Assembly: GCA_044228505.1 (NCBI GenBank)
Contig: JBGAUT010000001.1
Span: 62,001 to 126,000 of the forward strand
Direction: 5' to 3'
Source: JAEUKA01 sp044228505
Lineage (GTDB): Bacteria > Myxococcota_A > Polyangia > Palsa-1104 > JAEUJZ01
DNA: 64,000 nucleotides
The notes beneath the pieces are model-generated. The model ran no database searches. It saw only the letters and a program-made list of their open reading frames with translations, and had not been told where the DNA came from. This document shows, piece after piece, positions 27,459 through 36,943 of this stretch. Both the position numbers and the translations under genes were made by a program. How positions within the stretch are numbered: position 1 is the stretch's first letter; the number at the start of each line of letters is the position of its first letter.

Positions 27459-28414
27459 GCGTGGTCTTTGGGATTGGTGAAGCGATACCAGCCGATTGCA
27501 CCGGCACGGCCTTCTGTCCCTTTTGACGTGATGGTCTCGATGAGTGCTTGCAGGAACAGTTGAGAACGACGAGGCTTCCGCTTTGCCGACGGCAACTCTG
27601 CATACAGCGTGACCTGCTTCCACATCCAGCCGGGGCAGAGCCGAACCAGCGTCCCACGTCGTAATTCCTCGGCCACCATGTACTCTGGAAGGACTCCGAT
27701 TCCGACCCCAGCAAGAAGCAGAGCGCGCACTCCTTCTCCGGTATTGCTCTGGGCTCGCAGCGTCAGCGGCACGGTGTCCGTCTCTCCCTTCGGACCCAGA
27801 AAGGTCAGGCTATCGCTCCGAGACACCAGCGAGTGGCGTGCCCACGGCGCACCAGTGAGCTCTCGCGGGCGACTTGCGGTGGCATAGGACGATGCGAGCG
27901 CGGGTGTCGCGACAATCGGTTCGGGAATGTGCGCGAGTGTCCGCACCACGTTTCCAGATTCTCGTGGGACACCCAATCGGACCGCTACATCGATGCGGCT
28001 CGCGATCAGGTCTTGGGACAGATCATCGCTGACAATGTCGACGGTCATCTGCGGATGCTGGAGCACAAGCTGCGCTGCCACCGGTGCCACCAGTACGGAG
28101 CCCAAGTCATGAGTTGTCGCGATGCGGAGCGTTCCCACCGGGGCATTGCGATGTTCCTCTAAGATCGCGTCCAGACTGCGGGCTGCGTCGGAGATCGTGG
28201 TAGCGGTCACCAGCACCTGCTCTCCGACTTGGGTGAGTCGCAGCTTGCGGGTCGAGCGCTCAATCAGACGGACGCCGCAGCGCTCCTCAAGCATGCGGAC
28301 ATTGTCGCTGACCAAGCTCTTGGACAGGCCAAGCGCTTTGGCGGCGGCGGTAAACGAGCCGTGGCGGATCACCGCAGCAAAGACCGCCAGCAGGGGGAGA
28401 TCACGGGCTTGCAT
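27455..28414 (-). CDS. LysR-family transcriptional regulator
   Basis: 319-residue DNA-binding regulator. The winged helix-turn-helix covers residues 1-62 (LLAVFAAVIRHGSFTAAAKA, LGLSKSLVSDNVRMLEERCG, RLIERSTRKLRLTQVG). The effector-binding domain follows (GTLRIATTHDLGSVLVAPVA, SRIDVAVRLG, GVGIGVLPEYM), as in the CrgA/DsdC-like branch. It is divergent from the SnoaL-like gene at 28554 with 139 bp between; a 19-bp dyad just upstream of its start is the likely binding site, implying autoregulation and control of the neighbour. Confidence 0.95.
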   Translation of the reverse strand: MQARDLPLLAVFAAVIRHGSFTAAAKALGLSKSLVSDNVRMLEERCGVRLIERSTRKLRLTQVGEQVLVTATTISDAARSLDAILEEHRNAPVGTLRIATTHDLGSVLVAPVAAQLVLQHPQMTVDIVSDDLSQDLIASRIDVAVRLGVPRESGNVVRTLAHIPEPIVATPALASSYATASRPRELTGAPWARHSLVSRSDSLTFLGPKGETDTVPLTLRAQSNTGEGVRALLLAGVGIGVLPEYMVAEELRRGTLVRLCPGWMWKQVTLYAELPSAKRKPRRSQLFLQALIETITSKGTEGRAGAIGWYRFTNPKDHA

Positions 28415-28418
28415 GATT

Positions 28419-28437
28419 GTTCGATCATACCGAACAG
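28419..28437. promoter_or_regulatory. Probable LysR operator, TGTTCG-N7-CGAACA dyad
   Basis: A perfect 6-bp inverted repeat with a 7-bp centre lies 4 bp before the LysR start codon, in the divergent LysR/SnoaL intergenic region. A partial second copy (attgttcagatcat, 28458-28471) repeats the left arm and centre. This matches the usual arrangement of LysR-type binding sites (T-N11-A dyads, two sites, divergent target). Confidence 0.55.
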
Positions 28438-28553
28438 TGATTCAGGATCAAGCGGGATTGTTCAGATCATGGCTTGACCGCAAGCTACTCCATACCGAGC
28501 TGCGCATGTAGCGCGGCAAGCCAAACCAAACCCCCCGCTGTTGGAGGAGTCCT

Positions 28554-28982
28554 ATGCACCAGGTACTGAGCCTCGAAACCGCCCGCGCCCTCATTGCTCC
28601 TTTCTACGATGCGCTCACCCGCCCATCCCAGAAGAACGTCGCCGAGATCGTTTCCGAGATCGCGGCTCCTGAGTGGCGCTCTTACGCAGGCGAGACCGTT
28701 AGCAAAGGACGCCAAGAGTTCATCGCACAGGTCATTGGCTTTGGACGGGCGATTCCCGATCTGGTCTGGGACATCAAAGAGGTGCTGCTGAGCGGCGATC
28801 GCATCATCGTCCGCAGTGAAGCGAGCGGCACGCCGGCCGGAGACTTCTTCGGGGTTCCGCACAGCGGGCGCAGCTTCAAGATCATGACCATCGACATCCA
28901 CACCGTGAAGGACGGCAAACTGGTGGTCGCGCACCATGTCGAAGACTGGGCTTCGGCTCTTCGTCAGCTCGCCGGCAAGTAG
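28554..28982 (+). CDS. SnoaL-like ester cyclase family protein
   Basis: 142-residue protein of the NTF2-like fold (SnoaL-like polyketide cyclase/ester cyclase family): LIAPFYDALTRP at the start, GRAIPDLVWDIKEVLLSGDR in the middle, then GTPAGDFFGVPHSGRSFKI and HTVKDGKLVVAHHVEDW. The family includes enzymes and small-molecule binders, so the reaction is not predictable. A strong GGAGGAG site precedes the ATG. It is divergent from, and likely controlled by, the LysR gene. Confidence 0.9.
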   Translation: MHQVLSLETARALIAPFYDALTRPSQKNVAEIVSEIAAPEWRSYAGETVSKGRQEFIAQVIGFGRAIPDLVWDIKEVLLSGDRIIVRSEASGTPAGDFFGVPHSGRSFKIMTIDIHTVKDGKLVVAHHVEDWASALRQLAGK

Positions 28983-29045
28983 CTCTTTTTCGATCCGATG
29001 GCGACGCACCTTGACAGCGAGATGTAAGCTGCGCATGCTCCCGCC

Positions 29046-30482
29046 GTGACTGCTCCTTCTGTTTATTTCGTCAGCCTCGGCTGTCCCAAGAATCGCGTCG
29101 ATACCGAGGTCATGCTCGGCATGGCCGATGAGTCCGGCCATCTGATTACCGACAATCCCGAAGCCGCTGACGTGATCGTCGTGAACACCTGTGGATTCAT
29201 CGGGGCCGCCAAAGAGGAATCGGTGGATACCATCCTCGAAATGGCAGAGTTCAAAAAGACCGGACGGTGTCGGCGACTGGTGGTGACTGGTTGTCTGTCG
29301 CAGCGCTACCCGGAAGAGATCGCCCGCGAGATTCCCGAGATCGATCACATCCTGGGGTCGGGAGAAGTCGCCAAGGTCGCGGCAGCGATTCGCGGTAGCG
29401 ATCACACCGTCGATGTCGCCGCAATTCCTGAGTATCTGTATGATCACACCACGCCGCGTCCGGCCTCTCAAGCGAGCTTCTTTCGCTATGTGAAGATTGC
29501 CGAAGGCTGCGATCGCCCCTGCGGTTTTTGCATCATTCCCAAGCTGCGGGGTCCGCAGCGGAGTCGCAAGCTGGACTCGATCGCTTCCGAGGTGGAAGCG
29601 CTTTCGCAGCAGGGTGTCGTCGAGATCAACCTGGTGGCGCAAGATCTGACCACCTATGGCACCGATCTGCCGTTTGATGTCGATCGGTCTTCCGATCGGC
29701 CCTCCCTATCGAACTTGCTGCGGCGGATTGGGAAGGTGCAAAAAGGTCATGAGGGCTTTTTGCGCTGGATTCGCCTGCACTACACCTATCCGACTGCGAC
29801 CACGGACGAACTGCTCCAGGTGATGGCCGAGTCGCCCCGTGTGGTGCGGTACATCGATTGTCCGCTTCAGCACATCGATGACAAGCTGCTCAAGCTGATG
29901 CGGCGAGGTTATACGGGGAAGAGTGTCTACGCGATGATTGAGCGGGCGCGCAAGCATCTTCCGGGAGTGTTCCTGCGGACCGCGTTCATCGTCGGACATC
30001 CTGGTGAAACAGAGCAGGCGTTCCAGAGGCTCTGTGACTTTGTGACAGAGTCCGAGCTGGATCATGTTGGGGTGTTCACCTACTCGCAGGAAGAGGGGAC
30101 TCCTTCTGCGGAACTCGAAGATCTGGTACCGGCCAAGGAAGCGGAGCGACGACGGCGTGAGCTACTTCGCATTCAGCGCAAAGTGGCCAAAAAGAAGCGC
30201 AAGGAACTACTCGGTCAGAGCATCGAGGTGCTCGTCGAAGGACCATCCGAGGAGAGTGAGTTCCTGCTCAAAGGTCGTCATGCCGGACAGGCGCCCGAGA
30301 TCGATGGCCACGTCTATTTGACGCTAGGTGAGAGCAATCCAGACGTCCAGCTTCGTCCGGGGGATTTGATCACCGCCAAGGTGACACGTGGCGCGGATTA
30401 CGATCTTGTGGCCGAAGTGGAGGCGGTGCTGCAGCCGGCATTTCAAAAGCAGCAGAGCCGCAAACTGCCGGTGCTCGGGTAG
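29046..30482 (+). CDS. rimO: Ribosomal protein S12 (aspartate) methylthiotransferase RimO
   Basis: 478-residue radical-SAM enzyme that adds a methylthio group to an aspartate of ribosomal protein S12. The N-terminal UPF0004 domain holds its three iron-sulfur cysteines in SLGCPKNRVDTE, VVNTCGFIGAAKEES and VVTGCLSQRYPEEI. The radical-SAM triad is in EGCDRPCGFCIIPKLRGPQ. The C-terminal TRAM domain starts near LLGQSIEVLVEGPSEESEFL. SLGCPKNRVD and IIPKLRG separate it from the tRNA enzyme MiaB. The start is GTG at 29046; the protein is slightly longer than the usual 440 residues. Confidence 0.97.
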   Translation: MTAPSVYFVSLGCPKNRVDTEVMLGMADESGHLITDNPEAADVIVVNTCGFIGAAKEESVDTILEMAEFKKTGRCRRLVVTGCLSQRYPEEIAREIPEIDHILGSGEVAKVAAAIRGSDHTVDVAAIPEYLYDHTTPRPASQASFFRYVKIAEGCDRPCGFCIIPKLRGPQRSRKLDSIASEVEALSQQGVVEINLVAQDLTTYGTDLPFDVDRSSDRPSLSNLLRRIGKVQKGHEGFLRWIRLHYTYPTATTDELLQVMAESPRVVRYIDCPLQHIDDKLLKLMRRGYTGKSVYAMIERARKHLPGVFLRTAFIVGHPGETEQAFQRLCDFVTESELDHVGVFTYSQEEGTPSAELEDLVPAKEAERRRRELLRIQRKVAKKKRKELLGQSIEVLVEGPSEESEFLLKGRHAGQAPEIDGHVYLTLGESNPDVQLRPGDLITAKVTRGADYDLVAEVEAVLQPAFQKQQSRKLPVLG

Positions 30483-30527
30483 GACACTCATCCGTCGCAG
30501 CGGCAGGTGGAATCGGCGAGTCCGCGA

Positions 30528-31328
30528 TTACAGGCTTCGATAAAATTCTGCCAGGGCTGCGGTGACCGCTGCGGGTTCTTCCACCGTCGAAGTATGGCCT
30601 GCACGGGGAATCAAGACCAAGCGGGCCCCAGCGATGGCCTCTGCCATCTTGCGTGCCCGTGGCAGACGGATCGCGGTGTCATCGCTGCCATGCAGTACCA
30701 GCGTCGGAGTCTGAATGCTGGCCAGCTCTTGTTCGATCGATCGGCGGCCGATGACGGATCCGAGCGCCGCTTGCGTTTCAGCAGAACGGAGCGACGCCAA
30801 GTGATCCTCCATCTTTCGTCGTAGCGCCGCACGCTGAGGATCTTGCCGGAACGCGGCTCCAAACATGATCTTCATGATGGGTGGCACCAGCTTGCGATAG
30901 CCGAGCAGACTGGCGAGCAAAGCCAGTACTTTGTACTTGGGAATGTTCATTCGTGGCTCTGGATCGGCGGCGGTTTCGATGAGCACGAGCGATCTGATGT
31001 ACTCGGGTCGACGGGCTGCGAGCCGCATTCCAACAAAGCCGCCCATCGACAGTCCGACAAAGTGGACCGGTCCCAACTGTAGTTTTTCGATGAGCGCAAC
31101 CGCATCATCAAACAGCGTTTCCATGTCAAATGGAGTTGGGCTCGCGGGACTCTGTCCCTGGCCGCGATGGTCGTAGCAGATGCAGCGGTGGGTGGCGCGG
31201 AGGGCCTCGATTTGTGCAGAGAACATCTCGCCGCTCCACAGTAGCCCGTGGGAAAACAGGATCGGCGGACCACTCCCTTTGGTGTCCTCGTAGAACAGAG
31301 ATGTGCCGTTGACGTCGAGAAAAGGCAT
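30528..31328 (-). CDS. Alpha/beta-fold hydrolase
   Basis: 266-residue cytoplasmic hydrolase. The oxyanion HG motif is in PPILFSHGLLWSGEMF, the nucleophile elbow in VHFVGLSMGGFVGM (Ser), the acid in LVLHGSDDTAI and the His in RAGHTSTVEEP. This layout is that of 3-oxoadipate enol-lactonase, haloperoxidase and related hydrolases; the substrate is not predictable. The ATG at 31328 is preferred over the one at 31346 because the family begins with a strand like MPFLDVNGTSLFYE. Confidence 0.92.
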   Translation of the reverse strand: MPFLDVNGTSLFYEDTKGSGPPILFSHGLLWSGEMFSAQIEALRATHRCICYDHRGQGQSPASPTPFDMETLFDDAVALIEKLQLGPVHFVGLSMGGFVGMRLAARRPEYIRSLVLIETAADPEPRMNIPKYKVLALLASLLGYRKLVPPIMKIMFGAAFRQDPQRAALRRKMEDHLASLRSAETQAALGSVIGRRSIEQELASIQTPTLVLHGSDDTAIRLPRARKMAEAIAGARLVLIPRAGHTSTVEEPAAVTAALAEFYRSL

Positions 31329-31378
31329 ACCGCAGTCTAACCACACAAGGCGGGCGGATGGCGAGTACCTTGTTCGAG

Positions 31379-31951
31379 CTACCAGCTTAGGATAAAGGTG
31401 GCGTGCCCCGATCGAAGATCAACCTGCGCGGTTTCCAGCTTCGCGGAACGTGAGACTCCGGCGGCGTCTAGCAGTCCCAGGAAGGTTCCAGAGAGCAACA
31501 CCACGGTGGTTCCGGTCTTGAACGTAGACACCGGAAAGTTGCGTAGGTGGAGCTTGGCGGAGTGTTGCGAGACGTATTCATAGATGAGTGTGCCGCTGTC
31601 GCGAACCAAGGAATCTCGGCCACGAGGCGTGGCCTTGAGCAGAGCATGCGGAGACATTCCGAACAGGCGGATCACGGACTCGATGAAGCTCTGGATGTTC
31701 GGGTTGCTCAAGATTCTGCGACCCAGAGCGCGGTACAACTTGATGGTCTCTGCATCGCCGAGTTGTGAGCGAATCGCTTCGGTGAGTGCGTTGTACGTCT
31801 CCTCCTCCAACCACGCTACTGGAGGAGACTCCTGGATCTTGATCCAAGCCTTTTCGCAACGCTGATGAATCGGCTCGCTCCACACCCGAGGAAGCCGGTT
31901 GACTTCCTCCAAGATGCTTTGAGCAAAGCGGGCTCTCGTCGCTGGAGGCAC
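31379..31951 (-). CDS. Probable TIGR02265/DUF2378-family protein
   Basis: 190-residue soluble protein starting at GTG 31951. The C-terminal two thirds (AETIKLYRALGRRILSN, FIESVIRLFGMSPHALLKAT, GTFLGLLDAAGVSR and the final ATFILSW) resemble the myxobacterial paralogous family TIGR02265 (DUF2378), small proteins of unknown function that expanded in Myxococcus. The match is from memory of the family's pattern and could be wrong. It follows the alpha/beta hydrolase gene's start by about 50 nt on the same strand. Confidence 0.6.
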   Translation of the reverse strand: MPPATRARFAQSILEEVNRLPRVWSEPIHQRCEKAWIKIQESPPVAWLEEETYNALTEAIRSQLGDAETIKLYRALGRRILSNPNIQSFIESVIRLFGMSPHALLKATPRGRDSLVRDSGTLIYEYVSQHSAKLHLRNFPVSTFKTGTTVVLLSGTFLGLLDAAGVSRSAKLETAQVDLRSGHATFILSW

Positions 31952-32080
31952 AGGACCAGTGTCTCATAGGCTGCCGAAAAGTGGAAGCCCACCAGCATCG
32001 GCTTCACTTCTGTTTTGTGTACGGTGCTGTAAGCCGAGCGATCGGAGTCGGGCACTTGGGGAATCAGAAGTGGCCGACCG

Positions 32081-32494
32081 TTAAGGAGTATCACCGCTTG
32101 GAGTGGGGTCGATTTCGTAGTCGAAGCCGTAGAAGTGGGTTCCGTTTTGGATGTCGATGGTCATAGACCCACGTAGACCGGTCAGCTCGCCGCTTCCGGA
32201 ATCGGGCACCACGCGTAGGATCAACTCGAGCCGTCCGCGATCCATCGTGCCGGTGTGAGACAGCACGAAGCTGCCACTGCGACCCATGAGGACTCCGCGC
32301 ACGTGCTCGATCGCTACGTACCCGGCAGAGCCTTTGACCGAGGTCCGTGCACCGAGCATTTCCACAGTGCTGCTGGCCGATAGATCGCCGACAAACTGCT
32401 TTTTGATCGACGTGCGACCCAGCGTGACCCCATCACTGACGTCGTAGGGAGGTGCTGAATCGAGCTGAACCGTAAACGTTCCTTGTGCTTTCAT
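32081..32494 (-). CDS. DUF3224-like protein
   Basis: 137-residue protein predicted to form an antiparallel beta-barrel: KAQGTFTVQLDSAPPYD, FVGDLSASSTVEMLGART, SAGYVAIEHVRGVLMG, SFVLSHTGTMDRG and SGELTGLRGSMTIDI, ending in THFYGFDYEI. These are the landmarks of the DUF3224 family of small lipocalin-like proteins of unknown function. I chose the ATG at 32494; another lies 12 nt upstream. Divergent from the heavy-metal RND operon. Confidence 0.85.
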   Translation of the reverse strand: MKAQGTFTVQLDSAPPYDVSDGVTLGRTSIKKQFVGDLSASSTVEMLGARTSVKGSAGYVAIEHVRGVLMGRSGSFVLSHTGTMDRGRLELILRVVPDSGSGELTGLRGSMTIDIQNGTHFYGFDYEIDPTPSGDTP

Positions 32495-32614
32495 GATGGG
32501 AAGCAAGTATCACACCTTGTGACCTTCTTTGGAAGCTGTCACACCCGCATCGTTTCCGAGCTTGGAGAATCGTACTTCCTTTGAATCGAGTCCCCAGACT
32601 ACCCTGCGCCCGCC

Positions 32615-33763
32615 ATGAAAAGTGCAGGGTCTCCATACAGACATTCATTTGCTCGGGCTTGCGCGCTGCTCCTTCCATCGATCGGACTGCTGGCGGCCGT
32701 ACTTACAGGCTGCCATAAGTCCGAATCCACCGACGGACTCAGTCCGCCGCCGCTGCTGATCAGAAAGGGCGAACGACTTACGATTCCTGATACTTCTCCG
32801 CTACGTGGCAGGTTGAAGATCGAGCCCGTGCTACCGCGCAGTGTTCGACGCTCTTTGGATGCTCCGGCGGAAGTAGAGGCCGATCCAGCGCGGCTGGCGA
32901 GAGTGACAGCACCACTGCCGGGTCGGGTGGTTCAGCTCTTTGTGCGCTTTGGCGATTCAGTCCAAAAGGGTCAGCCTCTATTTGAGTTGGACTCTCCCGA
33001 TCTGGCCTCTGCACAGACCGATTACCTGCGGGCAAAGAGCGCGCTGGCGCAAGCAGAGCGTACGCTGTCCCGTCAGCAAGATCTCCGTCAGGCCGGAATT
33101 GGGGCTGCGCGAGAAGTTGAGCAGGCCCAGACCGATCGCGATCTGGCGCGCAGTGAACTGGAAAGAGCCGCCCTCCGGTTGAAGCTCCTGGGAATCGATC
33201 TGGGTGCACTCGGTAGACCGCTATCGGTTCGGGCTCCGGTTTCCGGTCGGGTCGTTGAGTACAAGGTTGCGCCAGGAGAGTATCGACAAGACCTGGCGGA
33301 TCCGCTGATGACGATCGCTGATCTGTCCCTGCTATGGGTTACCGCCAGTGTTCAGGAAAAGGACATTCGGCGCATTCAGGTGGGGGAAGATGCGGTGATC
33401 ACGCTCGCGGCGTATCCGACCGATAGCTGGACTGGGAAGGTCTTGTTCGTCGGTGACTTGCTTCGCCCAGAGACGCGGACGATTCCGGTGCGGATAGCGC
33501 TGGCCAATGAAGACCGACGACTTCGGCCCGGTATGTTTGGCTCGGTTCGCTTTACGGAAAACGCCGCGCCAGAGCTGGTGGTTCCTCCGGCCGCCATCGT
33601 GCTGCTGGGCGATGCCAGCTTTGTGTTTGTCGAGGTGAGTCCGTGGAGCTTTGAGCGGCGACGGGTTCAGCCAGGTGCGACAATCGACAGCGTGACTTTG
33701 ATCGCCGAGGGCTTGCAAAAAGGCGAGCGAATTGTCGTCGAAAACGCAGTTCTGTTGCAGTAG
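32615..33763 (+). CDS. Heavy-metal RND efflux adaptor (CzcB/CusB-like), lipoprotein
   Basis: 382-residue periplasmic adaptor for the pump encoded next. A lipoprotein signal (LLPSIGLLAAVLTGC) gives a lipidated Cys at about residue 33. The barrel-sandwich motif LPGRVVQLFVRFGDSVQKGQ, the helical hairpin (residues about 125-190), APVSGRVVEYKVAPGEYRQD and the beta-barrel DAVITLAAYPTDSWTGKVL follow in family order. First gene of a three-gene adaptor-pump-channel operon; the pump start follows after 9 nt, with TAGGAG between. Confidence 0.95.
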   Translation: MKSAGSPYRHSFARACALLLPSIGLLAAVLTGCHKSESTDGLSPPPLLIRKGERLTIPDTSPLRGRLKIEPVLPRSVRRSLDAPAEVEADPARLARVTAPLPGRVVQLFVRFGDSVQKGQPLFELDSPDLASAQTDYLRAKSALAQAERTLSRQQDLRQAGIGAAREVEQAQTDRDLARSELERAALRLKLLGIDLGALGRPLSVRAPVSGRVVEYKVAPGEYRQDLADPLMTIADLSLLWVTASVQEKDIRRIQVGEDAVITLAAYPTDSWTGKVLFVGDLLRPETRTIPVRIALANEDRRLRPGMFGSVRFTENAAPELVVPPAAIVLLGDASFVFVEVSPWSFERRRVQPGATIDSVTLIAEGLQKGERIVVENAVLLQ

Positions 33764-33772
33764 GAGTCGGCG

Positions 33773-36700
33773 ATGATGATTGAACAGTTTGTCTCTGCTT
33801 CGCTTAAGCGGCGTTGGCTGGTGCTGATCGTATTTCTGCTGCTCGGAGTGTTTGGCTACATGTCGTGGCAGGAGCTGGCGATCGAGGCCTACCCGGATAT
33901 TGCGGATACCACGGCGCAAGTGGTCACGCAGTACGCAGGACATGCAGCGGAAGAGGTCGAAGAGCAGGTGACGATTCCCATCGAGCGGGAGCTAAACGGC
34001 ACGCCGGGACTGCTCATCATGCGTTCACGCAGTACGTTCGGTCTTTCGCTGATCACGCTGGTGTTTCAGGACGGAATCGACGACTACTTTGCACGGCAGC
34101 GAATACGCGAACGATTGACCAACGTGGCGTTGCCACCGGGGGCCGAAGCCTCGCTCGATCCGCTGACGTCTCCGATTGGAGAAATCTATCGCTATACGCT
34201 GGAGAGTCCATCGCGCAGTCAAAGAGAGCTGCGGGAGCTGCAGCGCTGGGTGGTTGCACCGACGCTGCGACAGGTTACGGGAGTCGCCGACATTACCAAC
34301 TTTGGCGGTGAGACGACCCAGTTTCAGTTGATCCTTGATCCGGCGAGACTCATTCAGTACGGCGTGTCGCTCAAGGATGTGACAGAGGCCATCACCAACA
34401 ACAACAGCAACGCGGGCGGCAGCATTTTGGTGCGCGGAGATCAGGGTTTTGTGGTGCGCGGAATTGGTCTGATTCGCAACCTAGAAGATCTGGGGAACAT
34501 CGTCGTCAGTGAGCAACACGGCACGCCGGTGTTTCTGCGCTCGCTTGGGACACTGCAGCTCGGGGCTCTGCAGCGCAACGGCATCCTTGGGAAGGACGGA
34601 AACCCAGATGGTGTCAGTGGCATTGTGCTGCTCTTGCGCGGCGAAAATCCTTCGCGAGTACTGGACGGTCTGCATGAGCGGGTGGCTGCGCTGAACGGCG
34701 GGCTGCTTCCTGCGGATGTGAAAGTGGTCCCGTATCTGGATCGGACAGATTTGGTTCGCACCACGCTCAACACGGTGTCGCACACGATGGTGGAAGGAAT
34801 TGGCTTGGTGATCATCGTGCTGATCCTGTTTTTAGGCAGTCCGCGCAGCGCGCTCATCGTCGCTACGGTGATTCCCCTATCGCTACTTATCGCTTTTATC
34901 TTGATGCGGATGACCAGCATTCCCGCCAACCTCCTTTCATTGGGAGCGATCGACTTTGGCATCATTGTCGATGGGGCGATTGTGGTGATGGAGTCGATCT
35001 TACGAAGACGTGAAGAACGGCCGCAGGACGAGATGACGGAAGGAGACGCGATCTCGGCCACTTCCCTGGTGGCCCGTCCGATCTTTTTTGCGAAGATCAT
35101 CGTCATCACCGCGTATCTGCCGCTGTTTGCGTTTCAGCGCGTGGAAAAGAAGCTCTTTACTCCGATGGCCTACACGATTGGCTACGCCTTGGCGGCGGCT
35201 CTTTTGGTCGGGTTGGCGCTGATTCCGGGACTGTCACTCGCTGCGCTGCGGAGGCCCCGAAAGCTGTGGCACAACCCGCTGCTGGCGAAGCTTGAAACCA
35301 CCTATACCTTGGCCATTCGCGGACTCTTGAATCGTCCCAAGTTGGCGCTGTGGCCGGGCCTGGCAGCGGCGGTGATGGCGGTTGGGCTTGGGGTGGTGGT
35401 TGGTAAGGGATTCCTTCCCGAGCTGGATGAGGGGTCGATCTGGTTGCAAGTGCAGCTTCCTCCCGGACTCTCTTTGGAAAAGGCGAACCAGATGGCGGGT
35501 GAGCTGCGGAGTGCGGCACGGGAGTTTCCTCAGATCAGCACGATTGTCACCCAGCTTGGCCGCAACGATGACGGGACTGACTCATGGACTCCTTCCCATA
35601 TCGAAAGTTCGGTGGGATTGATTCCGTATGCGCAGTGGCCGGCCGGCATGACCAAGGCGGACTTGATTGCGAAGCTGACGACGAGGTTTGCCCAGATTCC
35701 CGGTTTGACGGTGGGCTTTAGTCAGCCCATGATCGATGGGGTAAACGACAAGATCGCGGGTGCCCATAGTGACCTGGTGCTGAAGTTGTTTGCGACCGAT
35801 TTGGTGGAAGCGCGACGACTTGCAGAGAGAATGGTCGAGGTGCTGCGGAGTGTTCCTGGGAGCGCAGATGTTGCGATTGATCAGGAGCCACCCCTACCGC
35901 AGTTGCAGGTGCGGGTCGACCGCTCGGCAGCGGCGCGCTACGGAATCAATGTTTCGGACATCGCCAGCTTGATCGAGGTTGCGATCGGCGGTCGTGCCAT
36001 CGCGGAGGTGTTTCAGGGAGAGCGTCGCTATGACGTTGCCGTGCGCTTCGAGCCTCGGGTCCGTAGCTCCCGGGAGGCGATTGGGGATCTGACCATTGCG
36101 ACGCCAAGCGGAGCCCGCGTGCCGCTATCGCAGGTGGCAAGGCTGGAGCTTCGCTCGGGTGAGAGTACGATCACAAGGGAGAGCAATCGCCGTCACTTGA
36201 CGGTGCGACTCAACTTGCGTGGTCGAGATCTATCAAGCTTCTTGGCGGATGCGCGGGCTCGGATTGCGCAAGAGGTTCCGGTTCCCACCGGAAATGAGGT
36301 GCGCTGGGGTGGTCAGTTTGAAAACCAGCAGCGGGCGACGGCACGGCTTGGAATGATCATTCCGATTGTGCTGGTCTTGATCTTCATCTTGCTCTACGGC
36401 GCGTTCGGGGTGCTGCGTTATGCGGCGCTGATTTTGGTGAACGTACCGCTGGCGCTGCTGGGCGGAATGGTTGCGCTCATCGTCCGGGGCATGACGCTCA
36501 ATGTGTCCTCTGCGGTGGGCTTTATCACCCTGTTTGGGGTAGCGGTTCAAAACGGTGTGATCTTGGTATCGGGATTAAACGAGCTGCGCAAAACCGGTAT
36601 GCCTCTCGCTGAGGCCGTGGCGGTGGGGGCTACCCAGCGACTACGGGCCGTCGTGTTGACCGCAACGGTGGCGGCACTGGGCATGCTACCGGCGGCGCTG

Positions 36701-36943
36701 GCTCACGGGATCGGATCGGATGTGCAGCGACCGCTGGCCACAGTGGTCGTCGGCGGACTGGTCAGTGCGACGCTACTGACGCTGTTTGTGTTGCCCGCTC
36801 TATATTATGTAGTTGAAAAGAGTAATATACGCGAGCATCCACCTGTCGACTCGGACTCAAACCGCGACACGTTTGCCGGTCTGGTGAAACCAGAAGAAAG
36901 TCCATCGAGTCTTGCGCCTTCGCTGTCGGAGGTGGCCCCATGA
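33773..36943 (+). CDS. Heavy-metal RND efflux pump (CzcA family)
   Basis: 1,056-residue inner-membrane pump, full length. The TM4 motif AIDFGIIVDGAIVVMES keeps both Asp and the Glu that mark CzcA-type (divalent cation) pumps, unlike the pump at 1-2238. Other landmarks are PDIADTTAQVVTQYAGHAAE (porter domain), ATVIPLSLLIAFILM, FLPELDEGSIWLQVQLPPG, and the late NVPLALLGGMVALIVRGMTL and HGIGSDVQRPLATVVVGG. The likely cargo is Zn, Co, Ni or Cd; which one cannot be read. It overlaps the channel gene by ATGA. Confidence 0.96.
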   Translation: MMIEQFVSASLKRRWLVLIVFLLLGVFGYMSWQELAIEAYPDIADTTAQVVTQYAGHAAEEVEEQVTIPIERELNGTPGLLIMRSRSTFGLSLITLVFQDGIDDYFARQRIRERLTNVALPPGAEASLDPLTSPIGEIYRYTLESPSRSQRELRELQRWVVAPTLRQVTGVADITNFGGETTQFQLILDPARLIQYGVSLKDVTEAITNNNSNAGGSILVRGDQGFVVRGIGLIRNLEDLGNIVVSEQHGTPVFLRSLGTLQLGALQRNGILGKDGNPDGVSGIVLLLRGENPSRVLDGLHERVAALNGGLLPADVKVVPYLDRTDLVRTTLNTVSHTMVEGIGLVIIVLILFLGSPRSALIVATVIPLSLLIAFILMRMTSIPANLLSLGAIDFGIIVDGAIVVMESILRRREERPQDEMTEGDAISATSLVARPIFFAKIIVITAYLPLFAFQRVEKKLFTPMAYTIGYALAAALLVGLALIPGLSLAALRRPRKLWHNPLLAKLETTYTLAIRGLLNRPKLALWPGLAAAVMAVGLGVVVGKGFLPELDEGSIWLQVQLPPGLSLEKANQMAGELRSAAREFPQISTIVTQLGRNDDGTDSWTPSHIESSVGLIPYAQWPAGMTKADLIAKLTTRFAQIPGLTVGFSQPMIDGVNDKIAGAHSDLVLKLFATDLVEARRLAERMVEVLRSVPGSADVAIDQEPPLPQLQVRVDRSAAARYGINVSDIASLIEVAIGGRAIAEVFQGERRYDVAVRFEPRVRSSREAIGDLTIATPSGARVPLSQVARLELRSGESTITRESNRRHLTVRLNLRGRDLSSFLADARARIAQEVPVPTGNEVRWGGQFENQQRATARLGMIIPIVLVLIFILLYGAFGVLRYAALILVNVPLALLGGMVALIVRGMTLNVSSAVGFITLFGVAVQNGVILVSGLNELRKTGMPLAEAVAVGATQRLRAVVLTATVAALGMLPAALAHGIGSDVQRPLATVVVGGLVSATLLTLFVLPALYYVVEKSNIREHPPVDSDSNRDTFAGLVKPEESPSSLAPSLSEVAP

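Noticed and set aside
29011..29039. TTGACA-N17-catgct as a sigma-70 promoter for rimO
   Set aside because: The -10 match is poor and it would leave only about seven bases before the GTG start.
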